Shown here one piece after another: positions 8,364 to 17,186 of a stretch of DNA of 64,000 nucleotides. A program made the translations under genes and the position numbers. The stretch spans positions 124,001 through 188,000 of the forward strand of contig JANRLF010000002.1 in NCBI GenBank assembly GCA_033762815.1, given 5' to 3'. Below the pieces are notes generated by a model, which searched no databases, had not been told where the DNA came from, and saw only the letters and a list, made by a program, of their open reading frames with translations. The DNA comes from JANRLF01 sp033762815 (GTDB lineage: Bacteria > Bacteroidota > Bacteroidia > Chitinophagales > CAIOSU01). The first letter of the stretch is position 1; every line of letters begins with the position of its first letter.

Positions 8364-9653
8364 ATGAAGATACGGCCCTTGTATAAGGTTTGGTTGCTTT
8401 GCTGCTGGCTATTGTGCGGTGTGTTCGCAAGAGCTGAAAAGGGCGATACCACATTGGGCTTACAGTTTACCGACTATACCTACAAGCCCGGCATTCACAC
8501 GGTGAGGCTATACTTGGAAGGCATGGAGCTAGAGCCACCATTGATTACCTATAGCGGGGGTGAGCAATTGTTATTAAGCTTTGATGAACTGGGCACCGAT
8601 TTGCAGCAGTACAATTACACCTATATCCACTGTAATGCTGATTGGACGCCCAGTAACTTGAGTGCTTATGATTACCTCACAGGTTTTTTCGAGGGCACTA
8701 TTAGCAATTACAGTCTATCAAAAGCTACCCGCTTGCCTTATGTGCATTATCAGTTGAATTTCCCCAACGAAGATTTGGGCCTCAATCGGTCCGGCAATTA
8801 CTTATTGTTGGTGTATGCCAATAATGACACCAGCCAGCGGGTACTTAGCCGCCGCTTTTATGTGGTTGACAATAAAATAAGCGTGGATGTTAGCTTGAAA
8901 AATGCTGCTACGGCTGATCTCTTCTTGAGCCATCAAGAAGTCCAGTTTGATTTGAACGTAAAGGATATCGCCATTACCAACCCATTCGATGAGGTATCGG
9001 TGACAGTGATGCAAAACTTCAGGCCTGATAATGCTTATTACGGCTTAAAGCCACAGTTTATTAGACAGGATAAATTGGTGTATAGAAGCGATGGCAAAAT
9101 TGTATTTCCTGGGCTGAAGGAATTCCGCTTTTTCGACAGCAGAAACCTGCTTTATCTGGGGCAGCACATAAAGACATACCATGCTGACAGCAATGTGGTA
9201 GAATTGAACGCCGATGACATAAGGGCATACAAACAGTATGATTACATAAAAGATGCCAATGGTGCATACATCGTGGGCCGAAACGATGCTCGAAACAATA
9301 ACTTGGAAGCCGAATATGTAAAGGTGCGATTTTTGTTAGGCACCAAGCTGATGTTTCCAGGTAGTGGGATATATGTGGTGGGGGCTTTCAATAATTGGCA
9401 ATTGTTGGATAGCTGTAAACTGGATTATAACTTCAGTACAAAAACTTACAGCAAGGACGTACTGCTGAAACAGGGATTTTACAATTATCTTTATACCATG
9501 GTGCGCGATGGCGAGGCGGCCGACCCGCTTGCCTTGGAGGGAAGCAATTATGAAACGGAAAACAATTACCAAATTTTGGTGTATTATAGGCCAGTTGGCA
9601 CCCGATATGACCAATTGGTTGCTTTTAGGCAGATCAATACGCTGAATAGATAA
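8364..9653 (+). CDS. Type IX secretion system Plug protein (DUF5103 family)
   Basis: An exported protein with a signal peptide (positive start MKIRPLYK, hydrophobic core rich in Leu and Cys, cleavage near residue 25). The body matches DUF5103, whose member in Flavobacterium was shown to plug the SprA outer-membrane translocon of T9SS. Recognisable elements are the YTYIHCNADWTPSNL block, YLTGFFEGTI, LPYVHYQLNFPNE and SGNYLLLVY in the first half, and a second beta-rich domain around GIYVVGAFNNW. At 429 residues it has the expected size. It implies a working T9SS, consistent with the sorting domains elsewhere in the window. Confidence 0.88.
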   Translation: MKIRPLYKVWLLCCWLLCGVFARAEKGDTTLGLQFTDYTYKPGIHTVRLYLEGMELEPPLITYSGGEQLLLSFDELGTDLQQYNYTYIHCNADWTPSNLSAYDYLTGFFEGTISNYSLSKATRLPYVHYQLNFPNEDLGLNRSGNYLLLVYANNDTSQRVLSRRFYVVDNKISVDVSLKNAATADLFLSHQEVQFDLNVKDIAITNPFDEVSVTVMQNFRPDNAYYGLKPQFIRQDKLVYRSDGKIVFPGLKEFRFFDSRNLLYLGQHIKTYHADSNVVELNADDIRAYKQYDYIKDANGAYIVGRNDARNNNLEAEYVKVRFLLGTKLMFPGSGIYVVGAFNNWQLLDSCKLDYNFSTKTYSKDVLLKQGFYNYLYTMVRDGEAADPLALEGSNYETENNYQILVYYRPVGTRYDQLVAFRQINTLNR

Positions 9654-9664
9654 ACCAAAAGATT

Positions 9665-10213
9665 TTGAAGAAAATAACCGCTGGAAGCCTATTACTCGCC
9701 GAGCCTTTTATGCCTGACCCCAATTTTAAGCGCAGCGTGGTGTTGATATGCGACCATGGGGAGCATGGTACTTTTGGTTTTGTGCTAAGTAGGAAATCTC
9801 CCTTGTATCTCGATCAAGCAATGGACAATATTTTCAACTTTAAGGCACCATTATTCTTTGGCGGCCCTGTGCAGACCGATACCTTACACTATCTGCATAA
9901 GCTGGAGAACTTGGAAGGGGCGGTGGAAGTAGTACCCGGGCTTTTTTGGGGCGGCGATTTCAATGATTTGAAGGAGCTAATCAATGGGGGGGAAGTAAAC
10001 CCAAAGGATATCCGCTTTTTCTTAGGTTATTCTGGTTGGTCAGAGGGCCAGTTGGACGAGGAGATGAAGGAACATTCATGGCTTGTGCACCAAGTACGGC
10101 CCGACCATATTTTCGATATTCCTGCTGATGACCTTTGGAAGTGTATTTTAAAGGAGAAAGGAGGCGATTACGCTATTATGTCCAATTTCCCTGAAGACCC
10201 ATCGTTAAATTGA
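9665..10213 (+). CDS. YqgE/AlgH family protein
   Basis: A conserved cytoplasmic protein of unknown biochemical role. The family start is seen as GSLLLAEPFMPDPNF followed by a VVLICDHGEHGTFGFVLSR-like block, with the FFGGPVQTDTLHYLH motif in the middle and FFLGYSGWSEGQLDEE later. The only start that keeps the family N-terminus is TTG at 9665, 11 bases after the Plug gene stop; I see no in-frame ATG upstream of the conserved part. The WbqC-like gene follows immediately, so the three genes may be one transcript. Confidence 0.92.
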   Translation: MKKITAGSLLLAEPFMPDPNFKRSVVLICDHGEHGTFGFVLSRKSPLYLDQAMDNIFNFKAPLFFGGPVQTDTLHYLHKLENLEGAVEVVPGLFWGGDFNDLKELINGGEVNPKDIRFFLGYSGWSEGQLDEEMKEHSWLVHQVRPDHIFDIPADDLWKCILKEKGGDYAIMSNFPEDPSLN

Positions 10214-10215
10214 GC

Positions 10216-10812
10216 ATGTCGCGGTGTCTTGTTACCCTCAATTACTTGGGGCCGGTGTGGCAGTATGCATTGATGAGCAAGTACGATACGGTGCAAATTG
10301 AAGCATTTGACAATTTTCAGAAAGCCAGCTTGCGCAACCGCTGTCATATAGTGGGCAGTAATGGGGTACAGTTGCTTTCCATACCCATAGAAGGGGGCAG
10401 GGAGAAAAGGATGCCCTATCGGGAAATTTTGATTGCCAACGACAGTCCTTGGCAACAAAAGCATTGGCGGAGCTTGGAAGCGGCATACCGCAACTCCCCT
10501 TACTTTGAATACTATGAGGATTATTTCCGCCCATTTTACATGCAGCCTCAAGATTATCTGTTCGAGTTTAATGAGGGTCTACGAAAAGTACTGTTTCGTT
10601 TATTGGAGATAGGCGCAGTTGCAGTGTTAACGGAAACCTATGAGAAAGCTCCTGTTATAAATGATTATAGGGGAATGGAACATGCTGATGGATTATCACC
10701 AGTCTACTATCAGGTGTTTGCTGATAGGTTAGGGTTTATTGGTAACCTAAGCATAGTGGATTTGTTGTTCAACCTTGGGCCTGGTGCGGCTCCTTTCTTG
10801 AAATCATTTTAG
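10216..10812 (+). CDS. WbqC-like family protein
   Basis: This belongs to the WbqC-like family, found near surface-polysaccharide and sulfotransferase genes; its activity has not been established to my knowledge. The start YLGPVWQYALMSKYD, the segment QKASLRNRCHIVGSNG, the LSIPIEGG block and DYFRPFYMQPQDYLFEFN are family-like. I chose ATG at 10216, two bases after the YqgE stop, over the TTG at 10210, which would overlap it. A sulfotransferase gene follows, but that gene has its own promoter. Confidence 0.85.
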   Translation: MSRCLVTLNYLGPVWQYALMSKYDTVQIEAFDNFQKASLRNRCHIVGSNGVQLLSIPIEGGREKRMPYREILIANDSPWQQKHWRSLEAAYRNSPYFEYYEDYFRPFYMQPQDYLFEFNEGLRKVLFRLLEIGAVAVLTETYEKAPVINDYRGMEHADGLSPVYYQVFADRLGFIGNLSIVDLLFNLGPGAAPFLKSF

Positions 10813-10883
10813 AAGGGAATACTATTAATCGCTATTTCAAGGCTTTGCCCGAAAGAATGGCTCATGAAACAGGATACGGCTGC

Positions 10884-10911
10884 TTGTACTGGCTAAAAAA
10901 CGATACCTTTG
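10884..10911 (+). promoter_or_regulatory. Promoter for the sulfotransferase gene
   Basis: TTG at 10884-10886 and TACCTTTG at 10904-10911 with 17 bases between. The ATG is 21 bases downstream of the -7 box. Confidence 0.6.
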
Positions 10912-10932
10912 TAAGCGAACTGTTGTGAGATT

Positions 10933-12078
10933 ATGGCGAACGAGAAGTTTCAGGCGGCGATGTCCACTATTGCTGGAAGTGCCTTTCCCAATTTCCTGAG
11001 AACAATCAAGCATTCAAAAATTGACCCTGAGTTTCGCAAGCGCCTATGGCTTTCAGGTGCTACGAGTTTGTTCGCGGAACCCTTCCGTTGGGTTGAAGGT
11101 TTGCGCTACGGTATTCAAATCCGTCGGACAAAATTGCCTGAGAACCCTGTTTTTATTCTTGGTCATTGGCGAAGCGGCACCACTTACCTGCACAATTTGA
11201 TGAGCCAAGACCCTGAGATGGCTTATGTGACCACTTACCAAGGAATTTTCCCTAATCAACTATTGAGTGCCAAATGGTTTTTCAAAACCTTGATGCGGGC
11301 CAATATGCCAAAAAAGCGGGCAGCTGATAACGTAGAGCTTTCACCTGATTTTCCGCAAGAGGAAGAATTTGCACTTGGCAACATGAACCCTTACAGTTTT
11401 TATAACTTTTGGTTTTTCCCTAAACGGACGATTGAATACCTCGACAAATACATACTGTTGGAAGGATTGCAAGGGGAAGCAAGGGAAAAGTGGAAAAAGG
11501 ATTACCAATGGTTGATGAAGAAGTCTATATTAAATTTGGATAGGCCTAATTTCGTTTCTAAGAACCCTCCCCATACGGGCCGCATACCCATTTTACTGGA
11601 AATGTTCCCTAATGCCAGGTTTGTCCATATTTACCGCAACCCCATTACCGTATTTCTTTCCACTTTCAACTTTTTTTCAAAAACCATAGAACCGCTGCGG
11701 TTTCAGCGTTTTACCCATAGGGAATTGAAAGACAATATTTTGAAGGTGTATGTAGCCATGATGCAAAAGTATGAGCAGGATAAACTACTCATTCCGAAAG
11801 GTAACTTGGTGGAGGTGCGCTATGAGGACTTTGAGCAAGACCCTATGCCGCAAATGGAAGCTATTTATCAACAACTGCAACTAGGCGATTTTGAAAGTAA
11901 GCGTACATCGTTCCAAGCCTATGTTGACAAGCAGGAATCATTTCAAGTAAATAAGCACAGAGTGGAAGCGGAAGATTTGGAAAGGATTCTTGAGCATTGG
12001 CAGCCATTTATGGATTTATGGGGTTATCAAGTACCGGAAAACTTGACAATCATTGGCCAGCAAGTACCGCAAGCTTAA
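10933..12078 (+). CDS. Sulfotransferase family protein
   Basis: A PAPS-dependent sulfotransferase of the Sulfotransfer_3 type. The 5'-phosphosulfate-binding loop is GHWRSGTTYLH at residues 77-87. The 3'-phosphate region is ARFVHIYRNP, with the upstream FVSKNPPHTGRIP helping to bind cofactor. The 381-residue length and the C-terminal EVRYEDFEQDP motif are typical. The acceptor (sulfolipid, glycan or other) cannot be told from sequence. No PAPS synthesis genes are adjacent. Confidence 0.9.
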   Translation: MANEKFQAAMSTIAGSAFPNFLRTIKHSKIDPEFRKRLWLSGATSLFAEPFRWVEGLRYGIQIRRTKLPENPVFILGHWRSGTTYLHNLMSQDPEMAYVTTYQGIFPNQLLSAKWFFKTLMRANMPKKRAADNVELSPDFPQEEEFALGNMNPYSFYNFWFFPKRTIEYLDKYILLEGLQGEAREKWKKDYQWLMKKSILNLDRPNFVSKNPPHTGRIPILLEMFPNARFVHIYRNPITVFLSTFNFFSKTIEPLRFQRFTHRELKDNILKVYVAMMQKYEQDKLLIPKGNLVEVRYEDFEQDPMPQMEAIYQQLQLGDFESKRTSFQAYVDKQESFQVNKHRVEAEDLERILEHWQPFMDLWGYQVPENLTIIGQQVPQA

Positions 12079-12130
12079 CTATAGATAAAGAATTTTATTA
12101 ACTTCCAGCACCAACCAACTCCCCCCGAAA

Positions 12131-12580
12131 ATGAGACTGGAAGACGAGATACAACAAAAGCAGTTTAAAGATGAGTACCAAAAACTGGCGGTGAACCTAA
12201 TATACACGGGCAACTGGACCAAACAACTGCATGCCGACTTTTTGAAATCACACAAACTTACGCTTCAGCAATACAACATTTTAAGGATACTAAGAGGCCA
12301 ATATCCTAATCCAGCAACAGTGAATCTTTTAATAGAGCGAATGTTGGACAAAATGTCGAATGCCTCGCGCCTAGTAGAAAAACTCCGACAGAAGAAGCTG
12401 GTTGAACGTAGGGAGAATGCCAATGACAGGCGGCAGGCAGATGTGATTATCACTGAAAAGGGACTTGAGCTTTTGTCACTGATTGATGGGGGCTTAGTTA
12501 TGACCCAAAGCAAGCTAAACACTTTGGATGTTAACGAAGCGAAGCAGCTTAATGATCTATTGGATAAACTCAGGGGATAG
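12131..12580 (+). CDS. MarR family transcriptional regulator
   Basis: A 149-residue winged-helix DNA-binding protein. The core LTLQQYNILRILRGQ, the recognition helix region around MSNASRLVEKLRQKKLVERR and the wing with NANDRRQADVIITEKG are clear MarR features. A C-terminal helix mediates dimerisation in this family. It lies 52 bases after the sulfotransferase gene in the same direction, so they may be co-transcribed. Its ligand and targets are unknown. Confidence 0.93.
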   Translation: MRLEDEIQQKQFKDEYQKLAVNLIYTGNWTKQLHADFLKSHKLTLQQYNILRILRGQYPNPATVNLLIERMLDKMSNASRLVEKLRQKKLVERRENANDRRQADVIITEKGLELLSLIDGGLVMTQSKLNTLDVNEAKQLNDLLDKLRG

Positions 12581-12583
12581 AGG

Positions 12584-13363
12584 TTACTTAACCCTTGACA
12601 TACCTATTAAAAAGCTGTTTTCCATACCGTCACCGATATAAGCGGTAAGGCTATCTTCTGTTTCTTTTTGGTATCTAATTAGTTTTGGGAAATCATGTTG
12701 TGGGTTAGCAAAAATAAATGATTGCATGTTCGGCCTTGGCTGTGCCGCAAAGAAAATGGGGCGTTGGTTATTTTGCTGATTTACCGTAGCCACATAATGT
12801 AGCACTCCGTCTTTTTGTTTCAGTTCCAATTGTTCTATAATCATGGTATCACCCATATACACCGAATAAGAGTGGCCTTTTAGGGCATTTTGCCCTTTAT
12901 CTTCCCAAACTTCATATACAGGTCTGCCACTATTGTCAGTAGACTGCCACGTGCCTTTCAACCAAGCTACATCATTAATGTTTGCCGGCATGAATTTTAG
13001 TAAGAAGGCTTTCCCCTTTTCAGAAAGCATTTTTCTGGAAAGCTTGTTATGGTAAATGAAGCTCAACTCGTCGCAACCTTGCAGACTGAAGTCAACACTA
13101 AGCAACAAGCTATCACCTTTCAAATACTTTATCACCCCAGTGGGTGTGCATTCGTCCCCGTTTTTCGAACCGGCAATCATCTCATTGATATCGGGTAAAG
13201 CGGCAATAACCGTATCCACTAAAGGTTGGTCCATTAAGCCATTACTATTATAAAAATATATCTGTACCTTATCAGCGCCCGATACCATCAGTTCAGGTTG
13301 CTTGTTGCCACAAGCAACCAAAAACAATATCATTAAAGCTATCCATAGAAATTTGCTGGCCAT
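12584..13363 (-). CDS. Lipoprotein with DUF6265-like domain
   Basis: A 259-residue secreted lipoprotein: hydrophobic signal with lipobox LVAC (lipidated Cys18). The C-terminal half has the DUF6265 pattern: WLKGTWQS, a central EVWEDKGQNALKGHSY, EQLELKQKDGVLHYVA, and the hallmark FANPQHDFPKLIRYQ. The function of the family is not known to me. It lies 47 bases downstream of purC on the same strand and converges on the MarR gene with only 3 bases between stops. Confidence 0.8.
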   Translation of the reverse strand: MASKFLWIALMILFLVACGNKQPELMVSGADKVQIYFYNSNGLMDQPLVDTVIAALPDINEMIAGSKNGDECTPTGVIKYLKGDSLLLSVDFSLQGCDELSFIYHNKLSRKMLSEKGKAFLLKFMPANINDVAWLKGTWQSTDNSGRPVYEVWEDKGQNALKGHSYSVYMGDTMIIEQLELKQKDGVLHYVATVNQQNNQRPIFFAAQPRPNMQSFIFANPQHDFPKLIRYQKETEDSLTAYIGDGMENSFLIGMSRVK

Positions 13364-13410
13364 AGTCTACGAAATATAGCATAGGTATTCGAAATGCCAA
13401 AATCTGAAGG

Positions 13411-14364
13411 TCAGGTTACCTTCAGGCCTTCGAGTGCCGCCAGCACATTCCGCTCAATGCGCTGTAAGGTATCGGTTGCTTCTGGTTTCTGGAACTTCCT
13501 TCCAAGCAATAACTCATACAGTTCAATGTACCTATCGCTTATACTTTGTACAAACTCATCTGTCAGTTCTGGCATTACTTGGCCTTCCTTGCCTTGAAAA
13601 TTATTGGCTATCAACCATTCCCTTACAAATTCCTTGCTCAGTTGCCTTTGTTGTTCGCCTCTGGCCTGTCTTTCTTCATATCCATCCGCATAAAAATACC
13701 TTGAAGAGTCAGGCGTATGTATCTCATCCATTAAGGTGACCATCCCATTGTGAAAGCCGAATTCATATTTGGTGTCTACCAATATCAAACCCCTTTCTGC
13801 GGCCATTTCCGTGCCCCGCTTGAACAAATCGCGGGTGTAACGTTCCATGGTAATATAGTCTCTCTCACTCACAATCCCTTTTTCCAAAATCTCTTCGCGG
13901 CTAATGTCTTCATCATGGCCGGCCATGGCTTTATGCGCAGGGGTAATAATAGGTTCGGGGAGCTTATCATGCTCTTTCAGGCCATCAGGTAAGGGTACGC
14001 CACAAAGCTCTCTTAACCCTGATTTGTAGGTGCGCCAAGCATGGCCAGTTAGGTATCCCCGGATGACCATTTCTATTCTAATGGGTTCGCATATTTTGCC
14101 TATGGCTACATTAGGATCAGGGGTTTCAATCAACCAGTTGGGGCATACATCTATACAGCTTTTTAGAAACTTGCCCGCTATTTGGTTTAGCACCTGTCCT
14201 TTGTACGGAATTGGCCTAGGAAGTATCACATCAAAAGCCGAAATGCGGTCGCTGGCTATCATCACCAAATACTCATTATTGATATTGTACACATCGCGCA
14301 CCTTGCCACGATATATGCCTTTTTGACCAGGAAAATGGAAATCGGTACTTGTAATTGCGCTCAT
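13411..14364 (-). CDS. purC: SAICAR synthase
   Basis: It joins CAIR with aspartate using ATP in de novo purine synthesis. Early motifs are YRGKVRDVYNI (ATP-binding start) and SDRISAFDVILPRPIP. The middle holds RIEMVIRGYLTGHAWRTY and, later, LVDTKYEFG. At 317 residues it is the longer purC form (bacterial short forms are near 240). A -7 box ends only 4 bases before the ATG. purL is about 9 kb away and has its own promoter, so the purine genes are not clustered here. Confidence 0.96.
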   Translation of the reverse strand: MSAITSTDFHFPGQKGIYRGKVRDVYNINNEYLVMIASDRISAFDVILPRPIPYKGQVLNQIAGKFLKSCIDVCPNWLIETPDPNVAIGKICEPIRIEMVIRGYLTGHAWRTYKSGLRELCGVPLPDGLKEHDKLPEPIITPAHKAMAGHDEDISREEILEKGIVSERDYITMERYTRDLFKRGTEMAAERGLILVDTKYEFGFHNGMVTLMDEIHTPDSSRYFYADGYEERQARGEQQRQLSKEFVREWLIANNFQGKEGQVMPELTDEFVQSISDRYIELYELLLGRKFQKPEATDTLQRIERNVLAALEGLKVT

Positions 14365-14368
14365 ATCG

Positions 14369-14376
14369 CAAAGGTA
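14369..14376 (-). promoter_or_regulatory. -7 box immediately upstream of purC
   Basis: TACCTTTG on the minus strand, with just four bases (CGAT) between its final G and the purC ATG. If transcription starts as usual a few bases after the box, the mRNA is leaderless or nearly so. Confidence 0.55.
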
Positions 14377-14404
14377 TTACTAATATGCGATTTACGGTGC
14401 TTGC

Positions 14405-15310
14405 TCAGCCCTTATTCCTAGGGTGGTATCTTAATATGGTATCTCGAAGGTAATCCCTATCCAAATGGGTGTAAATCTCAGTGGTGGTTATTGATTCATG
14501 GCCGAGCATTTCCTGTACAGCACGTAGATTGGCGCCACCCTCAATTAAATGTGTGGCAAATGAATGCCTAAAGGTATGTGGGCTGATGGATTTTCGGATA
14601 CCAGCCTTTTTTGCCAAATCTTTGATGGTGGTGAAAACGGTAATCCTGGACAACCGCCTGCCAAATTTGTTCAGGAAAACCATGTCTTCTTCCCCCTTTT
14701 TTATATTGCTATGGATTCGAACCTGCTCCAAGTAAAGCTTCAAATATTTGATGGCATCTGAGCCAATGGGTATCAAGCGTTCTTTGTCGCCTTTTCCTAT
14801 TACACGAATAAAATCAGCATCGAGAAACAACTGGGAGATACGCAAATTGACCAATTCCGATACCCTAAGTCCACAACTGTACAAAGTTTCCAGCATGGCT
14901 TTGTTGCGCATACCTTCTGGGGTGCTCAAATCAATTTGCGCAATCATTTCAACTATTTCCTGATAGCTCAGAGTATCGGGAAGTTTTCGACTCAGTTTTG
15001 GCCCTTCCAGCAATTGGGTTGGGTTATGGTCAATCTCGTCTTCCACCAACAAATATTTATAATAAGCCCTGATACCTGAAAGAATACGTGCTTGGGACCG
15101 GTCGTTCATGCCTTGTTCAAACAACCAATGGGCAAACTCGTCCAGTGTTTGGATCGTCATGGTTTCAGGCTTGGTGTCCTTTTCCTTCACTTTCAGAAAT
15201 TCCTGCAGTTTGGCCATATCGCGCATGTAGGCAGCAATTGAATTTTCTGAAAGGGAACGTTCCAATTTTAGATATGCTTTGAAGCCTTTTATACTACTTT
15301 GCCAATCCAT
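14405..15310 (-). CDS. xerD: Tyrosine recombinase XerD
   Basis: A site-specific recombinase that resolves chromosome dimers at dif with its partner XerC. All catalytic residues are visible: Arg149 (CGLRVSEL), a Lys in the GKGDKER loop (173 or 176), His245 and Arg248 (HTFRHSF), His271 (LGHES) and nucleophile Tyr280 (TEIYTH). The N-terminal SAM-like core-binding domain covers about residues 1-105. The 301-residue length and lack of nearby mobile genes favour housekeeping XerD over an integrase. It diverges from a thioesterase gene. Confidence 0.94.
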   Translation of the reverse strand: MDWQSSIKGFKAYLKLERSLSENSIAAYMRDMAKLQEFLKVKEKDTKPETMTIQTLDEFAHWLFEQGMNDRSQARILSGIRAYYKYLLVEDEIDHNPTQLLEGPKLSRKLPDTLSYQEIVEMIAQIDLSTPEGMRNKAMLETLYSCGLRVSELVNLRISQLFLDADFIRVIGKGDKERLIPIGSDAIKYLKLYLEQVRIHSNIKKGEEDMVFLNKFGRRLSRITVFTTIKDLAKKAGIRKSISPHTFRHSFATHLIEGGANLRAVQEMLGHESITTTEIYTHLDRDYLRDTILRYHPRNKG

Positions 15311-15314
15311 ATGA

Positions 15315-15322
15315 CAAAACTA
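15315..15322 (-). promoter_or_regulatory. -7 box immediately upstream of xerD
   Basis: TAGTTTTG on the minus strand, with only four bases (TCAT) between it and the xerD ATG, the same geometry as for purC. Confidence 0.5.
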
Positions 15323-15362
15323 CATGATTTATAGTGCTTGTAGCCACTACAAAAAAATGTTA

Positions 15363-15370
15363 TATCTTTG
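15363..15370 (+). promoter_or_regulatory. -7 box upstream of the hotdog thioesterase gene
   Basis: TATCTTTG, with a possible -33 TTG at 15338-15340 (22 bases apart, slightly long). The box contains the TTG at 15368 that could be mistaken for a start codon; the ATG at 15383 lies 12 bases after the box. Confidence 0.55.
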
Positions 15371-15382
15371 CAGCCAATTTTG

Positions 15383-15790
15383 ATGTACGTTGCCGAGAAA
15401 CATATAAGGGTAAGATATGGAGAAACTGACCAAATGGGCTATGTATATTACGGCAACTATCCGCTTTACTATGAAGAAGGCCGTACCGATGCCATCAAGC
15501 AGCTGGGTATAATATATAAGCAAATGGAAGCCGATGGGATATTGATGCCCGTAGCCGAATTGTTGATTCGATATATTGGCCCTGCGGTGTATGATGAAGA
15601 ATTGAAGGTGCGTACTACTATTAAGGAATTGCCCACTAGGAAGATGAAGTTTTATACGGATATTTTTAATGAGCAGGGTTTGCTAATCAATACTGGTGAG
15701 ACCACCTTGGTTTTTGTAAAGGCAGCAACTCGGAAGGCTTGTATGGCACCGGAAAAGGTACTGGCTGCTCTTAGGCCATTCTTCGAATAA
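15383..15790 (+). CDS. Acyl-CoA thioesterase, YbgC-like hotdog fold
   Basis: A 4HBT-family enzyme hydrolysing acyl-CoA thioesters, 135 residues from the chosen start. The signature is VRYGETDQMGYVYYGNYPLYYEEGR: the Asp of TDQMG is the catalytic acid of the YbgC/4-hydroxybenzoyl-CoA thioesterase type. I chose ATG 15383 because the upstream TTG (15368) sits inside the -7 promoter box. The YihY gene follows after 5 bases, suggesting co-transcription. Confidence 0.9.
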   Translation: MYVAEKHIRVRYGETDQMGYVYYGNYPLYYEEGRTDAIKQLGIIYKQMEADGILMPVAELLIRYIGPAVYDEELKVRTTIKELPTRKMKFYTDIFNEQGLLINTGETTLVFVKAATRKACMAPEKVLAALRPFFE

Positions 15791-15795
15791 CAATA

Positions 15796-16749
15796 ATGGC
15801 ATTGGTAAAAAAAACAAAACAACACCACTCGTTTACTGAGCGCATCGGCCAATGGGCAAAGAATGCCACTTTGCCAGGTTTTGAAGAGATTCCCGTATGG
15901 GAAATTGCTTCTTTCTTGCGTAAGGAGTTAAAAAAGGGCGAAATAGCTACCCATGCAAAGTCAGTGGCATTCACCTTCTTCTTGGCCGTGTTTCCGTCAG
16001 TAATTTTTGTGTTTACGCTAATTCCCTATATTCCAGTTGACCACTTGCAGGAAAACCTTACTATCATTATTCGGGAAGTGTTGCCTAAAGGGGTAGCCAG
16101 TTTGTTGGACCAAGCAGTTTTCGAGGCTTCAGAGCGGCAAAGGGGGGGGCTTTTGTCCATTGGTTTTTTTGCGGCGGCGTTTATCGCCAGCAATGGTATG
16201 ATGAACATGATGGCTTCCTTTGACCGGAATAACGAGTATTTTAAGAAACGCAGTGCCATTAAAACCCGCCTTATAGCATTGCAATTGACCTTTGTCTTGT
16301 TTATCCTGCTGATATTCAGTTTGGCGTTGGTAATTGCTGGCAACAAGCTGCTAATATACCTGCTGGCTGAATTCAACATTTTAAACAGCTTCAACATCAT
16401 CCTTTTTACCACCTTGAAGTTCCTGATTATTTTCTCCTTGTTTTTCAATTCCATCTCGGTCATCTACCGCTATGGCCCAGCAAGGAAAAAGCGTTGGAAG
16501 TTTATTTCCCCTGGTTCTACCATGGCTACCATTCTCAGTGTATTGGTATCACTGGGTTTTTCCTTTTTTGTCAATAAATTTGGTGGTCCCAGCCGTTTGT
16601 TCGGCTCCCTAGGTACCATCATGGCTTTGCAGATATGGATTTATCTGAACTCTTTTGCCTTGCTGCTCGGTTTTGAACTGAACTCTTGCATAGAGCAAAA
16701 GAAGCAGCAACAAAAGGCAAGGCGGCTCATACCGCAGGCCATGCAATAA
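15796..16749 (+). CDS. YihY/BrkB family inner membrane protein
   Basis: A multi-pass membrane protein of 317 residues. A charged N-terminus is followed by about six hydrophobic segments, the first at about residues 55-80 with the family motif AKSVAFTFFLAVFPS. Other marks are GLLSIGFFAAAFIASNGMMNMM, YRYGPARKKRWKFISPGS and the final LNSFALLLGFELN. The family was once called ribonuclease BN in error; its molecular role is unsettled. It is a likely operon partner of the thioesterase. Confidence 0.92.
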   Translation: MALVKKTKQHHSFTERIGQWAKNATLPGFEEIPVWEIASFLRKELKKGEIATHAKSVAFTFFLAVFPSVIFVFTLIPYIPVDHLQENLTIIIREVLPKGVASLLDQAVFEASERQRGGLLSIGFFAAAFIASNGMMNMMASFDRNNEYFKKRSAIKTRLIALQLTFVLFILLIFSLALVIAGNKLLIYLLAEFNILNSFNIILFTTLKFLIIFSLFFNSISVIYRYGPARKKRWKFISPGSTMATILSVLVSLGFSFFVNKFGGPSRLFGSLGTIMALQIWIYLNSFALLLGFELNSCIEQKKQQQKARRLIPQAMQ

Positions 16750-16777
16750 TTCTTTTTCATTTTTTGCAGTATAAGCT

Positions 16778-16785
16778 TACCTTTG
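16778..16785 (+). promoter_or_regulatory. -7 box upstream of tRNA-Ser
   Basis: TACCTTTG ending five bases before the mature tRNA 5' end. Because the primary transcript must start at or before 16791, this puts an upper limit of about six bases on the box-to-start distance in this genome. Confidence 0.6.
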
Positions 16786-16790
16786 CACCC

Positions 16791-16878
16791 GGAGAGATGG
16801 CAGAGCGGTCGAATGCGGCGGTCTTGAAAACCGTTGTGCTGTGAGGCACCGGGGGTTCGAATCCCTCTCTCTCCGCCA
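16791..16878 (+). tRNA. tRNA-Ser (anticodon UGA)
   Basis: An 88-nt cloverleaf including encoded CCA. The acceptor stem GGAGAGA (16791-16797) pairs with TCTCTCC (16868-16874), with discriminator G at 16875. The anticodon stem-loop is CTTGAAA with TGA at 16825-16827. A long class II variable arm follows, and the T loop contains GGTTCGAATCC. The long variable arm and the anticodon identify serine. Confidence 0.97.
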
Positions 16879-16900
16879 AGGGACTATCTAAAAAGTCCAG

Positions 16901-16934
16901 AAGCGCCTAAATCATTGGTTTAGGCGCTTTTTTT
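16901..16934 (+). terminator. Rho-independent terminator after tRNA-Ser
   Basis: An 11-bp perfect stem (AAGCGCCTAAA at 16901-16911 with 16919-16929), a 7-base loop and seven Ts. It ends the tRNA-Ser transcript. The rest up to the giant gene (16935-17186) is AT-rich and I see no gene in it. Confidence 0.92.
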
Positions 16935-17186
16935 ATACCTGCCAACCTTGACGGGGATTCATAACAAGTCGCACATATCACCAGCTTGCTAAATTTTCTA
17001 TAGCTTACTCATATACTATGCAGGAAATTTAGGTCAGCATTTCCCAAATATTAAATTATTGCATTTTTTTTGTTTTGTTAAATAAAGTTTTTACTTTCCT
17101 ATTACAAATCTAAACAGGACATATGGGTATGCGAAAATACCTTAAGTAAAATAGCTTAGACCCAATACATTTTTAAAACCACCACT

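Noticed and set aside
14405..15310. xerD-like gene as an integrase of a mobile element
   Set aside because: Length, motifs and neighbours (purC, thioesterase) fit housekeeping XerD. No tRNA-linked att repeats or phage genes are seen.
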